From Hyphomicrobium_A sp965243865 (GTDB lineage Bacteria; Pseudomonadota; Alphaproteobacteria; Rhizobiales; Hyphomicrobiaceae), in NCBI RefSeq assembly GCF_965243865.1, contig NZ_OZ251603.1, positions 2,666,001-2,730,000 of the forward strand: a DNA stretch of 64,000 nucleotides, written 5' to 3'. A program made the position numbers and the translations under genes. Of this stretch, positions 36,128 to 45,378 are shown in pieces (within the stretch, counting starts at the first letter, position 1; every line of letters begins with the position of its first letter). The notes beneath the pieces are model-generated. The model saw only the letters and a list, made by a program, of their open reading frames with translations. It did no database searches and was not told where the DNA came from.

Positions 36128-36912
36128 TCAGCATCGTTTCACCCATCCCCGCCGAGGCCGCACAACGCTGCCAAGCCCCGGCGGATTTGGTGCGCTTCGA
36201 TGCCCCCTTACCAGGGTTTTCGGCCGCCCTCGCTTCGGGTCAACCCGTTCGTATCGTCGCCCTCGGCTCTTCCAGCACGCAGGGCATTGGCGCTTCCAGC
36301 CCTACGACGTCTTACCCCGTCCGACTGCAGGCTGAGCTGCAACAGCGCTTCCCCAAGAGCAAGATCACCGTTGAGAACCTCGGTGTCGGCGGCCAGCTCG
36401 CCACCGATATGATTCCGCGCATTCGCCAGCAGGTCATCCCGCGCAAACCGGCGCTCGTCATCTGGCAGACCGGCGTCAACGACGCGCTGCGCAAGGTGAA
36501 GGTCGAGGGCTTCCGAGAGACCGTGCTGACTGGCATCGACGAGATGCGCCGTGCCGGCATCGACGTCGTCCTGCTCGACATGCAGTACTTTCCACGCGCA
36601 GAAAAGGTGCGCGACTTCCCGCGCTTCCTCGTTGCCATGCGCCAGATCGCCGAGCAGCGCGACATCCCCATCCTGCAGCGCTACGCGATCATGAAGCACC
36701 TGGTCACCAGCGCGCAGTACACGCCGCAGCAGTTGCTGGCCAAGGACCTCTTCCACCCGAACGATCTGAGCTACGGCTGCCTCGGCCGCATGATGGCCGA
36801 TGCTCTGCAAGGCGAGTTCACCGACTTCGCCAAGGTGACGTCCAAGAAAAAGTACCCCGCAGAACCCGCCAAGCAGGCCGGTACTGTCCCTGCGGTGCTC
36901 CCGGTTCACTGA
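36022..36912 (+). CDS. SGNH/GDSL-family hydrolase, secreted
   Basis: 296 residues. A signal-like segment (ACAIAGLISIVSPIPAEA) ends near residue 46. Block I is LGSSSTQGIG with probable nucleophile Ser84, block III has GVND, and DLFHPNDLSYG supplies the Asp-His pair. It is probably an esterase acting on acetyl or acyl groups in the periplasm. ATG 36022 (after TTGGGGATGG) overlaps opgC by 106 bp; the only later option is TTG 36061. The coupling to an acyltransferase suggests opposed or joint editing of the same glycan, which is inference. Confidence 0.83.
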   Translation: MGSVEAREWHGLGLGSAGTQTVRRASTWACAIAGLISIVSPIPAEAAQRCQAPADLVRFDAPLPGFSAALASGQPVRIVALGSSSTQGIGASSPTTSYPVRLQAELQQRFPKSKITVENLGVGGQLATDMIPRIRQQVIPRKPALVIWQTGVNDALRKVKVEGFRETVLTGIDEMRRAGIDVVLLDMQYFPRAEKVRDFPRFLVAMRQIAEQRDIPILQRYAIMKHLVTSAQYTPQQLLAKDLFHPNDLSYGCLGRMMADALQGEFTDFAKVTSKKKYPAEPAKQAGTVPAVLPVH

Positions 36913-37015
36913 ACTGAGGGGCCGGATCGGCAGTCGCTTCGTTGATGATTGCCGATCTTCGCCACTGGTCTACCCGGCTGAAATCAGCTAGCTCACGGGT
37001 AGGCAGGATCAGTGC

Positions 37016-38701
37016 ATGACCGGGCTATCGCGAACCCTCGATCACGTCTGCAACCGCTACGACGTCATCGTCGTAGGCTCTGGCTACGGCGGCGGTGTCG
37101 CCGCCTCCCGGCTGGCGCGTGCCGGCAAGAGAGTAGCCGTGCTAGAGCGCGGCCGCGAAGTTCTCGCCGGCAGCTTTCCCGCCCGCTTCCCTGATCTCAA
37201 GAACGAGATGCAGGTTTCCGGCAGGAAGCTGCGCACCGGCCCCTCGTCCGCGCTCTATGATGTGCGCTTGGGCGAGGACATGCATGTGCTGGTTGGCTGC
37301 GGTCTCGGCGGTGGCTCGCTCATCAATGCCGGCGTCGCCCTGCGCCCCGATGATCGCGTGTTTGCTGACGAGTGCTGGCCCGGCCAGATCGCCCAGGACG
37401 GCTTGTTGGAGGAGGGTTTCCGCCGGGCCCGCCTCTGGCTCAATCCGCAGAGCGACCCAAACGCGGGCAACCTCACCAAGTTCAGGACCCTCGAGGCCGC
37501 CGGCGCCGCGCTGGGCCATGACATCGTCCGCCCCACCGTTACCGTCAGCTTCGAGGCTGGAACGAACGTGGTTGGCATCGAGCAGCCCGCCTGCACCCGT
37601 TGTGGCGATTGCTGTGGCGGCTGCAACGTCGGCGCCAAGAACTCTGTCGCCCTGACCTACCTGCCCGACGCCGTCCGCCACGGCGCCCAGCTCTTCACCC
37701 ATGCCGGTGTGCGTCACCTCAGCAAGACGAATGACGGCGAATGGGAGGTGCTCGTGCGCCGCCTCGACGGCGCTGGCGGCGAGATGAAGCTGCACGCCGC
37801 TATGGTTGTGCTCGCGGCCGGCACGCTCGGGACAACGGAAATTCTGCTGCGTTCGAAGGCCGCCGGTCTGGCGCTCTCTGATCGCGTGGGCGAGCGCTTC
37901 TCGGCCAACGGCGACATCATCGCGTTCGGCTACGGTGCGCGCGAGCCGGTTAACGCCGTGGGCATCGGCTATCCGCCCAAAATCGAAGGCGTCGAAATCG
38001 GCGCGGCGGTCAGCGGTCAGCTCGAGATCGATGACGCGACAACGCTTGCAAACGAGCTGCGCGTGCAGGAGGGAGTGCTGCCATCTGCCCTCGCGCCCGT
38101 CCTCCCCGTCCTCTTCATTCCAAACGGCCGCTTGCTCGGTGCCCTGCAAAGCCTCGTGAACGGCGTCTACAAGGGACCCTTCGCGAAGCTGCAGACCTTC
38201 TTTGCCGTCTCGCACGACAGTGCCTCGGGACGTTTTGTCCTCGACGATGACCGCCTCTCGCTGGTCTGGCCCAACGCAAAGAATGAGCCGGTCTACGCGC
38301 GCCTCGATGCCATGTTGTCCGCCGTCGTCAAACAGGCCGGCGGCAGCTATGTGAAAAACCCGCTCGCTGGCACCGTCATGGGCCATCAACCGGCAACCGC
38401 GCACCCGCTCGGCGGCGCGGGCATGGGGCGCGAGCGCGCCGATGGCGCCATCAATCACAAGGGGCAGGTGTTCGACGCAGGCGCTGGGCGCGGGGCGACG
38501 GATGTGCACGCCGGGCTTTACGTCATCGACGGCTCCATGATGCCGCGTTCCCTCGGCGTCAATCCACTCCTCACCATCACCGCGCTGGCTGAGCGCACGC
38601 TCATGCACATGCAGCCGGAGCTGGGATTGTCATTTGACGCCGAGCCGCTGTCGGGCGTGCGCGCGACACCTAAGGACTTGAGCCCGTTCCTCGCCGCCTG
38701 A
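37016..38701 (+). CDS. GMC-family oxidoreductase (cholesterol-oxidase-like)
   Basis: 561 residues. FAD dinucleotide motif VIVVGSGYGGGVAASRLA (19-36), GCGLGGGSLINAG for the GMC signature, and C-terminal HPLGGAGMG and GVNPLLTITALAER with the catalytic His/Asn region. A cysteine-rich stretch CTRCGDCCGGCN could bind a metal or Fe-S cluster; it is typical of this subgroup. The substrate is probably an alcohol or sterol-like molecule. An 8-bp hairpin GATCGGCA/TGCCGATC precedes it at 36925-36957. Confidence 0.85.
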   Translation: MTGLSRTLDHVCNRYDVIVVGSGYGGGVAASRLARAGKRVAVLERGREVLAGSFPARFPDLKNEMQVSGRKLRTGPSSALYDVRLGEDMHVLVGCGLGGGSLINAGVALRPDDRVFADECWPGQIAQDGLLEEGFRRARLWLNPQSDPNAGNLTKFRTLEAAGAALGHDIVRPTVTVSFEAGTNVVGIEQPACTRCGDCCGGCNVGAKNSVALTYLPDAVRHGAQLFTHAGVRHLSKTNDGEWEVLVRRLDGAGGEMKLHAAMVVLAAGTLGTTEILLRSKAAGLALSDRVGERFSANGDIIAFGYGAREPVNAVGIGYPPKIEGVEIGAAVSGQLEIDDATTLANELRVQEGVLPSALAPVLPVLFIPNGRLLGALQSLVNGVYKGPFAKLQTFFAVSHDSASGRFVLDDDRLSLVWPNAKNEPVYARLDAMLSAVVKQAGGSYVKNPLAGTVMGHQPATAHPLGGAGMGRERADGAINHKGQVFDAGAGRGATDVHAGLYVIDGSMMPRSLGVNPLLTITALAERTLMHMQPELGLSFDAEPLSGVRATPKDLSPFLAA

Positions 38702-38706
38702 GGAAG

Positions 38707-38732
38707 GCGCCGGGCTCGCAACCGCCCGGCGC
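38707..38732. terminator. Shared hairpin between convergent GMC and fdh genes
   Basis: The 9-bp perfect stem GCGCCGGGC/GCCCGGCGC lies in the 43-bp convergent space. There is no T-run, so if it terminates it does so weakly in either direction. Confidence 0.55.
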
Positions 38733-38744
38733 TCCAACGTGCGT

Positions 38745-39953
38745 CTAAGCTGCAGTCTTCTTGAAGCGGGCAGCCTCTTCCGACCCCTTCGTCGCATCGC
38801 CCTTGCTGTAGGAATGCGCACCGGTTCCAGCAAGCTTGCCTTTATCGACGATAAGATACTCGCTGCGGATCGGCTTCCCGGCGAAGAAGTCCTCAAGGAT
38901 CTCCCGCGTGCCTGCTGCATAGCGCGCCTGCGCGGAAAGCGACGTGCCGGAGATGTGCGGAGTCATGCCGTGATGCGGCATCTTCCGCCACGGATGATCC
39001 TTCGGGGCTGGCTGCGGGAACCACACATCGCCCGCATACCCCGCAAGATGGCCGCTCTCCAATGCCTTCACCACGGCATCGCGATCGACGATCTTCCCGC
39101 GCGCCGTATTGATGAGATACGCACCGCGCTTCATCTCGCCGATCAGTTTGGCATTGAACAGGCTTTCGGTCTCCGAATGCAGCGGCGCGTTGATTGTGAC
39201 CACGTCGCACACCTTAACGAGAGACTCGACGTCCTTATGATAGGTGAGGCCAAGCTCCTTCTCGACCTCACGCGGCAGCCGGTGCCGGTCGGTGTAGTGC
39301 AGCTTGACATCGAACGGGTGCAGTCTGCGTAGCACGGCAAGCCCGATGCGCCCTGCGCCCACAGTGCCGACGTTCATGCCTTCGAGATCGTACGAGCGCT
39401 CCACGCAATCGGCGATGTTCCAGCCGCCTTTCACCACCCACTGGTACGATGGAATGTAGTTGCGTACGAGCGACAGGATCATCATCACCACGTGCTCGGC
39501 GACACTGATCGAATTCGAATACGTCACCTCCGCCACGGTAATGCCGTTCTTCATCGCCGCATCGAGATCGACGTGATCGGACCCGATGCCTGCCGTGATG
39601 GCGAGCTTCAGCTTCTTTGCTTTCTTCAGCCGCTCTTCCGTGAGATACGCCGGCCAGAAGGGCTGCGAGATGACGACGTCGGCATCGGGCAACTCGCGCT
39701 CGAACACCGAGTTCGGGCCGTCCTTGTCGGACGTGACGATGAATTCGTGTCCCTGGCTTTCGAGAAACTTCCGCAGGCCCAGCTCGCCCGAAACACTGCC
39801 GAGAAGCTGCCCTGGCTTGAAATCGATGGACTTCGGCGTCGGCAGCGTCTGGCCGCCGGGATAATGACCGATCTTCGGGATGTCGTCGCGCGCGTATGTC
39901 TTGGGATAGCCGTCGACGGGATCGTCATAGAGAACGCAAAGAACTTTTGCCAT
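38745..39953 (-). CDS. fdh: NAD-dependent formate dehydrogenase
   Basis: 402 residues, the usual length of the metal-free methylotroph enzyme. N terminus MAKVLCVLYDDPVDGYP, formate pocket Asn/Arg (YSNSISVAEH, INTARGKIVDRD), the Rossmann motif GTVGAGRIG and catalytic His in HHGMTPHISGTS all match. It oxidises formate to CO2 and makes NADH, the last step of C1 oxidation. It is monocistronic. It is one of the main reasons for suggesting a methylotroph. Confidence 0.95.
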   Translation of the reverse strand: MAKVLCVLYDDPVDGYPKTYARDDIPKIGHYPGGQTLPTPKSIDFKPGQLLGSVSGELGLRKFLESQGHEFIVTSDKDGPNSVFERELPDADVVISQPFWPAYLTEERLKKAKKLKLAITAGIGSDHVDLDAAMKNGITVAEVTYSNSISVAEHVVMMILSLVRNYIPSYQWVVKGGWNIADCVERSYDLEGMNVGTVGAGRIGLAVLRRLHPFDVKLHYTDRHRLPREVEKELGLTYHKDVESLVKVCDVVTINAPLHSETESLFNAKLIGEMKRGAYLINTARGKIVDRDAVVKALESGHLAGYAGDVWFPQPAPKDHPWRKMPHHGMTPHISGTSLSAQARYAAGTREILEDFFAGKPIRSEYLIVDKGKLAGTGAHSYSKGDATKGSEEAARFKKTAA

Positions 39954-40176
39954 GAGTGGGTTCCTCCGTGTTCAACTGATCGTGAGGAAACGTCTCGTTC
40001 TCGCTGGCCTCTGCGTAATTCAGGAGGCGTTTCCAGGCTGTGCTGCGGTTACACGACCGCGGCACCATGCGCAGGCTCGAGCCTGATTGAGAGGTAAGCA
40101 GAAGGCGCGCGCAAACAAGGCCGTTTGCCGAGGCAGGCAAATCGGTAAAGCACTGTTCAAATGCGTTTAACGGTGA

Positions 40177-41100
40177 TCAGCAGCGCAAAGCCGCGCTGAA
40201 GAAGGCGGCTTGCTCTTCGCTCGACCGGTCGAACCACTCGCCCCGGTATATGTCGAAGTGATCGATCGGCAGTGTCGACAGTCTGGCCTTATCGCCGATG
40301 CGAGTGACGATATCGGCCGCTGCCTCCGGCGAGACGACCGTGTCGCGCTCGCACGCAATGACGAGCGTCGGGCACGAGATGTCCTTCGCGTAGAGGAACG
40401 GCCGATAGAGCGGCAGCGCCATGAAGAACCGCGCAGCTACCTCGTTGCGCCAGCCCGGTGGAGCGATCGCCATGCAGCCTTCATAAGCGCCCGGCGTGGC
40501 CATCGCCGCTAATTCCCCATGATGCCCGACGAGTGGAACGTAGTGCGGCGACTGTCCCGCTATCATTGTGCCGAGATCGAGCATCGCTGCGCCTGTCATC
40601 CGCACAGCCATCACAGCGCCGACGTCGACGATCGCCATACGCGCACTGGCTGTCCCATCGAGCATCGGACACTGCGCCGACACAGCCGCGATGCTCTTGT
40701 CACGCGCCGCCGTGACGATCACGTGCCCGCCAGAAAGCGACGTGCCCCAAAGCCCGATCCGCTCGGGATCGACATTGCGCAGCGTTCGCGCGAACGCCAC
40801 TGCGCCGCGCCAATCTTCGAGCTGTCCTTCGATGGAAATGACTTGGCGTGGTTCGCCTTCGCTGTCACCCAGATGGCGATAGTCGAACACCACAACGAAA
40901 AAGCCGGCCGCCGCAAAGCGCTCTGCGTAAGGGGCAAGACCGCAATCGCGCGTCCCCCCGAGGCCATGCCCCATGACGATACAAGGAGCTGGCGGGGACG
41001 TACGCGCATCGGGCTGATACAGCCAGGCACGGCACATCATGCCGTCGATTGGAAAAGATACATCGGTCCGCGAAAGCCTAGCCGGGCTGGCAGTTGTCAT
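40177..41100 (-). CDS. Alpha/beta hydrolase
   Basis: 307 residues from ATG 41100; an ATG at 41175 would add 25 residues, and neither has a good ribosome site. MGHGLGGTRD supplies the oxyanion turn, the nucleophile elbow is WGTSLSGGH, and a late HFD provides the His. It resembles the YcjY/DltE-like cytoplasmic hydrolases often called X-Pro dipeptidyl-peptidase-like. Substrate unknown; upstream of and in the same direction as fdh, 223 bp apart. Confidence 0.8.
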   Translation of the reverse strand: MTTASPARLSRTDVSFPIDGMMCRAWLYQPDARTSPPAPCIVMGHGLGGTRDCGLAPYAERFAAAGFFVVVFDYRHLGDSEGEPRQVISIEGQLEDWRGAVAFARTLRNVDPERIGLWGTSLSGGHVIVTAARDKSIAAVSAQCPMLDGTASARMAIVDVGAVMAVRMTGAAMLDLGTMIAGQSPHYVPLVGHHGELAAMATPGAYEGCMAIAPPGWRNEVAARFFMALPLYRPFLYAKDISCPTLVIACERDTVVSPEAAADIVTRIGDKARLSTLPIDHFDIYRGEWFDRSSEEQAAFFSAALRC

Positions 41101-41256
41101 GTGGGAGGCGCGCTCAGGGGTTGCTGCTGCACCTAGCGGACTTCGATGACCCGCCGCGGACGCTAGCGGTCCCATACTCGCGCCCGCTTCTTAAGGAACC
41201 GCGTGCCACGAGTGCAAATTTCCCGCGCCTCGTAGGCTGGGACTGCCCGGCCGGGC

Positions 41257-41652
41257 CTAGTGTATCCCCGGCATCGGTTTGCGTACGCGCAGGAGATTGA
41301 CCGGTCGCGCCGACGATGAAGCGGGCGCGGCAACCGGCGCATTCGCGATCGGCGAGTTTGCCGGCCAACGCCGGCGCAACGGCCACCACTTGCGCGACTG
41401 CGCGATTTGCTGCCGGTTAGTCTCGAGGAAAGCAATCACTGCACGCACATGTGCGACCAGTTCGTCACGGCGCGCATTACCGGAGGCGTCCGACTTTAGT
41501 ACTAGCCGACGCCAACGCCCGCTCCATGAGCCGGGTAGCTGGCCGATCCACCGATTGACCGCTTCGACCTTCCACGATGCTTCACGGCTCTTCTGCGCTT
41601 CTTCGAGAGTGACACGCAGTGCAGCGATCACCGCTTCGACAGTTGCCGCCAT
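41257..41652 (-). CDS. Hypothetical protein, 131 residues
   Basis: A basic, helical protein (MAATVEAVIAALRVTLEEAQ at the N terminus, then AVNRWIGQLPGSW and WWPLRRRW) with a Pro/Ala-rich C terminus. No recognised family. ATG 41652 is chosen because the upstream part is Pro/Gly-rich and overlaps the terminator of the neighbouring gene. Function unknown. Confidence 0.5.
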   Translation of the reverse strand: MAATVEAVIAALRVTLEEAQKSREASWKVEAVNRWIGQLPGSWSGRWRRLVLKSDASGNARRDELVAHVRAVIAFLETNRQQIAQSRKWWPLRRRWPANSPIANAPVAAPASSSARPVNLLRVRKPMPGIH

Positions 41653-41762
41653 CACGCCCCCTACCAATTTATGATCCTTTTGGACCCATTTTAGCTGCTT
41701 ATTCGGCCGCAGTACACTCAGCCGGCGCATCCCCTGTGCATCGCTGTTCGGACAAGCAGGAG

Positions 41763-41790
41763 AAAAAAGGGGCGGATCTGGTCCGCCCCC
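41763..41790 (-). terminator. Rho-independent terminator of the 59-residue membrane protein
   Basis: Read on the minus strand, the 8-bp stem GGGGCGGA/TCCGCCCC with a 5-base loop is followed by TTTTTTCT. It lies 44 bases after the stop at 41834, which supports that small gene. Confidence 0.88.
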
Positions 41791-41833
41791 GTTCACCGTT
41801 GCCGGATGTTGCGGCGGGATCGGCGGGATGTCT

Positions 41834-42013
41834 CTACTGGGTAAGTGCCTGAGTGTGGGCCAAAGCCTGCGTGAATGTCATCGGGGGCTGGCTCGAGACC
41901 CAGTGAAGCAGCCACGCCATGCCGCCGAACATCAGCATGCCCATGAGCAAGATTGTGAACGACGGCGAAGATGACTGCGGTCTGTCGTTAAACTCGCGGA
42001 AGAACTTTCCCAT
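41834..42013 (-). CDS. Small single-span membrane protein, 59 residues
   Basis: ATG 42013 follows GGGAGGGG closely. A short polar N terminus (MGKFFREFNDRPQSSSPS) is followed by one hydrophobic helix, FTILLMGMLMFGGMAWLLHW, and a Thr/Gln/Ala tail. A well-formed terminator lies behind it. No family recognised; its size suggests a membrane-complex subunit or regulatory peptide. Confidence 0.7.
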   Translation of the reverse strand: MGKFFREFNDRPQSSSPSFTILLMGMLMFGGMAWLLHWVSSQPPMTFTQALAHTQALTQ

Positions 42014-42300
42014 TTTCCCCTCCCGGTTGGCCTTTGTCGGCACGCTGCGTTTGTGGCAGGCGCAGGCATTCTGCGATCTGCGCCAGATCACGCCCCTACT
42101 ACAACGCTCCTGACCGCGGTGGGAAAGCGCACGGTTTCGCCCCTTGTGCGCGTAGTCCCGCGTCTTCGATTGCGTAGATTCAGCGGGGGCGCTGGAGCTG
42201 ACACTCTCCTACCCTGCGGCTCTAGGGCATACGGCGCTGGGGACGATGCGCCGGTCGCCGAACGTGCCGACATCCGGGCACTGCGCGGGAAGAGCAAATA

Positions 42301-42531
42301 ATGAACCATACAAAGCTCACCAGAGACACAGCTATCCAGCAGATCAAAGACGCGATCTACGATCTCCAGATCGGTCCCAGCGAAATCTTTCCGACCGGCC
42401 AGACGCCGATGACTTTTGTTGTCAGGTTCGACAATAATGCTGGCCGGCCTGAGCAAGTGCTGATCCCTGCCACTGCAACCTACCGCGAGATTTATTCGGT
42501 CCTGCAGGCTACACACGGACGGGTGCGCTAG
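42301..42531 (+). CDS. Hypothetical protein, 76 residues
   Basis: GGGAAGAG lies 6 bases before the ATG. The protein is soluble and alpha/beta, with DAIYDLQIGPSEIFPTG and VVRFDNNAGRPEQVLIP. I do not recognise the family. It is upstream of the FTR1 permease in the same direction, 172 bp apart. Confidence 0.6.
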   Translation: MNHTKLTRDTAIQQIKDAIYDLQIGPSEIFPTGQTPMTFVVRFDNNAGRPEQVLIPATATYREIYSVLQATHGRVR

Positions 42532-42703
42532 GGCCGCTGCGGGTTGTCAATCCTCGGCCGGTTGCGAGGTGGCCATTTTCCCGGCGTCTCATTTGAACTT
42601 AGGCTGTCGCAATCGTCGCAGGCGGGCGGGGGATGGCATTTACGCCGGCATCTTTTGTGCTAACGAGACCTTCCCAATCGCGGGGGATCGTCACGAGCCG
42701 CCA

Positions 42704-44638
42704 ATGGCCAGCAAACTCCATCGCCTGATCTTTCAAACTATTATCGCTCTGCTGGTCATCTGCTCGTCGCTCGCTGCTCGGGCGGATGATAACAGCGTTC
42801 AGACGGTCTGGCGCCTTCTCGACTACATCGCCGTCGACTACGCGGGTGCGGTCTCGGGCGGGGCCGTCACCAACGAGGCCGAATACGCCGAACAGGTTGA
42901 GTTCGCCGATACCGCTCGCGCAAAGATCGAGAGCCTGCCGCAGAGGCCAGCGCAAAATTCTCTGATCAAGGAAGCCGATCGCCTCAAGCAGGCCATCACC
43001 GGCAAATCCGATCCTGCCGAGGTCGCGCGCATCGCGCACCAATTGGCCGCCGCGCTTCTGGCGGCCTATCCCGTTCCGCTCGCACCGAACGCGGCCCCGT
43101 CCCTCGAACGCGGTGCGGCCCTCTACAAGGAAAGCTGCGCCTCGTGTCATGGCGAAACCGGAGACGGCCACGGCCCGCAAGCCTCTTCGCTCGAAACTCC
43201 GCCCATCGCCTTCACCGATGGAGAGCGCGCGCGCCAGCGCAGCATCTTCGCACTCTACCAGGTCATCACGCAGGGCATCGACGGCACGCCGATGCCGAGC
43301 TTTGCAAGTCTATCCGCCCAGGATCGATGGGCGCTCGCGTTCTACGCGGGCCACTTCGCCTCAGATAGTCAGGCGGCCGAAGGTGAGCAGCTCTGGAACA
43401 CCGATGAAAAGCTTCACGCGTTGATCCCCGACCTGAAGGCGCTCACCGGGATGACGCCTACATCGCTCGCGGACAGTATCGACGCAGGCAAGGCAGATGC
43501 CGTGATGGCTTATTTGCGCCTGCATCCGGAAGCCGTCGCCAGCGCGAAGCATCTGGGCTCGCTGACCGCGCTGAAGGATAAACTGCAGAACAGCCTCAAA
43601 ACCTACGAGGCGGGTGATCACAAGCAAGCAGGCCAACTCGCGTTGTCTGCCTATCTCGATCACTTTGAGCCGGTCGAGCCGACGCTTGGCGCTCGCGACT
43701 CCGCGCTCCTCGGTGAGATCGAACGAGGGATGATGGAATACCGCGCGGCCATCGCCCGCGGTGAGAGCGCGCAAGTGCTCGCCGAGCGCGTCACCGCGTT
43801 GAACGGTTTGTTCGACAGCGCCGAGGCAGTTCTCGCGCCAAACGCAGGAAGCCCGATTGCAACGTTCCTCGGCGCAGCAACGATTCTTCTGCGCGAAGGC
43901 CTCGAGGCGATGTTGATCGTGGTCGCCATGATTGCCTTCTTGCGCAAGGCCGAACGCACGGAAGTCTTGCCTCACGTTCATGCCGGCTGGGTCGGCGGAT
44001 TGGTCGCCGGTCTCCTGACGTGGGCAGCGGCGACTTGGCTCATCGAGATCAGCGGCGCCAGCCGCGAACTGACCGAAGGGTTCGGCTCGATCTTCGCCGC
44101 GCTCGTGTTGCTGTCCGTCGGCATCTGGATGCACGGAAAGTCTCACGCCGATCAGTGGCAGCGCTACATCCGCGAGAAGATGTCGACCGCACTGTCGGGC
44201 CGGTCGGCCTGGGTGCTGTTCGGCCTCGCCTTTGTCGCGGTCTACCGCGAGGTGTTCGAGACCATCCTGTTCTACGCCACCCTTTGGACTCAAGGAAACG
44301 GCGGAGCCATGCTCGCCGGCGCGGCGACGGCGTGTGTCGCTCTCGCACTGATCGCCTGGGCTATGCTGCGCTACGCTGGTCGCCTGCCAATCGGCCAGTT
44401 CTTCCGCTACAGCTCCTGGCTCATGGCGGTCCTCACCGTCGTGCTCGCGGGCAAGGGTGTGGCCGCGCTGCAGGAGGCCGGGATCATCGGCATCGCGCCG
44501 CTGGCCGCCATGCCCCGCATCCCCATTGTCGGTGTGTTCCCAACGGTCCAGACCGTCGCTGCCCAGGTCGCCATGGTGGCGGCCCTCGCCGTCGGCTTTC
44601 GCCTCAACACCGATCGCCCCGTCAGCCCTCAGAACTAG
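42704..44638 (+). CDS. Cytochrome c / FTR1 family iron permease fusion
   Basis: 644 residues with a signal peptide (about 1-27). The N-terminal periplasmic part contains a c-type haem site, Cys145-x2-Cys148-His149 (CASCHGE), with a later MPSFASL Met ligand. The C-terminal half has seven membrane helices and FTR1 iron motifs: REGLEAMLIV and YREVFETILF (RExxE and its relative). It probably oxidises Fe(II) at the membrane surface and imports it, with the cytochrome passing electrons onward. The start is ATG 42704; earlier in-frame codons lack a signal. Confidence 0.92.
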   Translation: MASKLHRLIFQTIIALLVICSSLAARADDNSVQTVWRLLDYIAVDYAGAVSGGAVTNEAEYAEQVEFADTARAKIESLPQRPAQNSLIKEADRLKQAITGKSDPAEVARIAHQLAAALLAAYPVPLAPNAAPSLERGAALYKESCASCHGETGDGHGPQASSLETPPIAFTDGERARQRSIFALYQVITQGIDGTPMPSFASLSAQDRWALAFYAGHFASDSQAAEGEQLWNTDEKLHALIPDLKALTGMTPTSLADSIDAGKADAVMAYLRLHPEAVASAKHLGSLTALKDKLQNSLKTYEAGDHKQAGQLALSAYLDHFEPVEPTLGARDSALLGEIERGMMEYRAAIARGESAQVLAERVTALNGLFDSAEAVLAPNAGSPIATFLGAATILLREGLEAMLIVVAMIAFLRKAERTEVLPHVHAGWVGGLVAGLLTWAAATWLIEISGASRELTEGFGSIFAALVLLSVGIWMHGKSHADQWQRYIREKMSTALSGRSAWVLFGLAFVAVYREVFETILFYATLWTQGNGGAMLAGAATACVALALIAWAMLRYAGRLPIGQFFRYSSWLMAVLTVVLAGKGVAALQEAGIIGIAPLAAMPRIPIVGVFPTVQTVAAQVAMVAALAVGFRLNTDRPVSPQN

Positions 44639-44661
44639 CGCTTCTTCAGCCCTTAGGGCTT

Positions 44662-44850
44662 AGGTCGCAAGGCGACCCGGCGGTTAGCGCCGCCGTCATG
44701 GCGAAGCCATGCTCTGCATGGACCCGGAGCGCCCTTCAGGCGCGTGAGCGATATTCGGAGAACGCTTTTTCACCCCGGAGGGCTCACAGGTCGCAAGGCG
44801 ACCCGGCGCTTTGCGCCGCCCGCGCGGAGCGCCCCTCGGGCGCGTGAGCG
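44662..44850. repeat. Two copies of a palindrome-rich repeat unit
   Basis: Unit 1 is 44662-44750 and unit 2 is 44788-44850. Both start with the same 21 bp (AGGTCGCAAGGCGACC then CGGCG), itself a hairpin, and end with a 26-bp block (CGGAGCGCCC....GGCGCGTGAGCG) differing at two positions. Unit 1 also holds CATGGC-GAA-GCCATG and GGCGG/CCGCC stems. They lie between the FTR1 stop and tRNA-Ala and may be a REP-like or intergenic mobile repeat. Confidence 0.8.
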
Positions 44851-44856
44851 GATACA

Positions 44857-44932
44857 TGGTGGAGCCGAGGGGAATCGAACCCCTGACCTCTGCAGTGCGA
44901 TTGCAGCGCTCTCCCATCTGAGCTACGGCCCC
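44857..44932 (-). tRNA. tRNA-Ala (anticodon CGC)
   Basis: 76 nt with encoded CCA. Acceptor GGGGCCG/CGGCTCC carries the G3-U70 pair that defines alanine tRNA. Anticodon stem CTGCA/TGCAG encloses ATCGCAC (anticodon CGC). T arm loop is TTCGATT. It reads GCG codons. Confidence 0.96.
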
Positions 44933-45072
44933 TTGAGGTCGCGCATTTACGGCGTCGCCCCGAATCTTGTCAAGAAAACGCGTGCCCGGCCCCGGTATAA
45001 GCGGCTCATCTGCTTGCAGGGCGCCACCCTCAGAGGCTACACGTGGCCCCCAGCATACTGGAGCGGCACACG

Positions 45073-45378
45073 ATGGTCCTGCTACGCCTAATCGACTTCC
45101 TCAGCTACCTGATCCAGCTCTACGTCTACGTGGTTATCGCCGGCGTAATTCTGAGCTGGTTGATGGCCTTCGGGGTGGTCAACCCCTACAACCAGACGGT
45201 CCGCGCCATTTGGCAGGGCCTCAATGCTGTCACCGAGCCGCTGTTGCGCCCAATCCGCAACATGATGCCGAATCTGGGCGCCATCGACATATCGCCCGTC
45301 GTGCTTCTGCTGCTCTGCTTTTTCGTGCAAAGCGTGGTGCTCGGGTCGCTCCGTGACCTGATCCTCGCTTCTGGATGA
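45073..45378 (+). CDS. yggT: YggT family membrane protein
   Basis: 101 residues with two hydrophobic regions: LLRLIDFLSYLIQLYVYVVI near the start and a C-terminal span VVLLLLCFFVQSVVL. The middle has NPYNQTVR and TEPLLRPIRN, the YggT signature. YggT is linked to osmotic and division processes, but its molecular role is unclear. It overlaps the DUF167 gene by ATGA, the usual pairing. Confidence 0.9.
   Translation: MVLLRLIDFLSYLIQLYVYVVIAGVILSWLMAFGVVNPYNQTVRAIWQGLNAVTEPLLRPIRNMMPNLGAIDISPVVLLLLCFFVQSVVLGSLRDLILASG

Noticed and set aside
37142..38608. 488-codon open frame on the minus strand inside the GMC oxidoreductase gene
   Set aside because: It is antisense to a well-supported enzyme gene, and its composition reflects GC-rich third positions. 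The same holds for 12096-13514 and 2269-3582.
44744..45091. 115-codon frame across tRNA-Ala
   Set aside because: It covers a tRNA gene and the palindromic repeat, so coding is not credible.
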